NCBI RefSeq assembly: GCF_019801465.1
Contig: NZ_JAHVJA010000017.1
Location: 1-61,208, forward strand
DNA from: Leisingera daeponensis
GTDB taxonomy: Bacteria > Pseudomonadota > Alphaproteobacteria > Rhodobacterales > Rhodobacteraceae
Direction of reading: 5' to 3'
DNA length: 61,208 nt
Shown here: positions 61,090 to 61,208 of the stretch, piece by piece
Layout of the letters: each line of letters starts with the position of its first letter
Position numbering within the stretch: position 1 is the first letter of the stretch
Program-made: the position numbers and the translations under genes
Notes under the pieces: model-generated
Seen by the model: the letters and a program-made list of their open reading frames with translations, nothing else
Told to the model about the DNA's origin: nothing
Database searches by the model: none

Positions 61090-61208
61090 TGTGAACAGGC
61101 ATGCAATTTTGACCCCGTAGCGGGGAAATCGGCGTCCAAAAATGACCCCCTTACACTGATGTGAATCATGCCCCCGAGGTTATCGGGGAGCACAGATTGG
61201 GATGTTGG
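61090..61208 (+). mobile_element. Left end of a probable IS21-family element (runs off the window)
   Basis: A TGTG terminus at 61090 is followed by two direct subterminal repeats, GCAATTTTGACCCC (61103-61116) and CCAAAAATGACCCC (61136-61149), the multiple-repeat pattern of IS21-family ends. Two small CCCCG/CGGGG-type hairpins follow (61113-61125 and 61172-61188). An ATG at 61202 begins ML, as many IstA transposases do, but only two codons are inside the window. Confidence 0.6.

Noticed and set aside
60936-61193. An 85-residue minus-strand frame downstream of the methyltransferase.
   Set aside because: It reads across the probable IS21 terminus and hairpins; no motif is seen. It may be a remnant but is not defensible as a gene.
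1-61208. CRISPR arrays, tRNA or rRNA genes.
   Set aside because: No regularly spaced direct repeats and no cloverleaf-like or rRNA sequence were seen on either strand.

Overview
This window is a piece of an alphaproteobacterial genome, most likely a marine Rhodobacterales (Roseobacter-group, Leisingera/Phaeobacter/Ruegeria-like) chromosome or chromid. The evidence is the high-GC coding style, the density of ABC and TRAP uptake operons, a Rhodobacter-type smo/mtlK polyol operon joined to Entner-Doudoroff genes, and a dimethylglycine dehydrogenase-MttB pair. Assignments rest on reading the sequence; no database search was run.

Layout. 1-4100: start of a polyamine ABC permease with a divergent BetI-like TetR regulator, agmatinase with a divergent LuxR-type regulator, and an inositol-monophosphatase-like enzyme. 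4105-5796: Na/Pi cotransporter. 5891-15455: XRE regulator divergent from an oligopeptide ABC operon (binding protein, two permeases, two ATPases) that runs into an amidohydrolase and an M81 (MlrC-like) peptidase. 15513-20117: DctPQM TRAP transporter with a UspA gene and a divergent LysR regulator. 20139-23209: Lrp/AsnC regulator and a chemoreceptor. 23307-27850: branched-chain-amino-acid-type (Liv) ABC operon. 28178-30849: LysR, glutathione transferase and a flavin-binding PNPOx-like protein. 30988-35627: dimethylglycine/sarcosine-type dehydrogenase, a non-pyrrolysine MttB homologue and a TetR regulator, with two perfect palindromes upstream. 35805-50189: one long minus-strand catabolic block. 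LacI regulator and smoEFGK import polyols; SmoS and MtlK oxidise sorbitol and mannitol to fructose; a PfkB kinase makes fructose 6-phosphate; Pgi, Zwf, Edd and Eda take it through the Entner-Doudoroff route. No 6-phosphogluconolactonase gene lies in the block.

50300-53060 is a rearranged zone. Two paralogous genes of unknown function face away from each other, and between them a truncated DUF4173-like membrane-protein gene and a truncated secreted or anchored protein meet tail to tail at a visible junction near 51830. An IS66-family element follows (53170-54948), then about 1.2 kb with no convincing gene but with strong RNA hairpins.

56333-60815 is a three-gene operon with a more AT-rich look than the metabolic region: a HerA-type DNA-translocating ATPase, a NurA-like nuclease carrying a zinc ribbon, and a Dam-type (D12) DNA adenine methyltransferase. 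It is bounded by the IS66 element on the left and what looks like the left end of an IS21-family element on the right. This reads as a mobile defence cassette with restriction-modification logic and is the most interesting part of the window.

Recurring regulatory themes are paired palindromic operators next to local regulators (TetR, TetR, LacI, LuxR, LysR) and hairpins directly downstream of all four complete binding-protein genes of the uptake operons (oligopeptide, TRAP, Liv, polyol).
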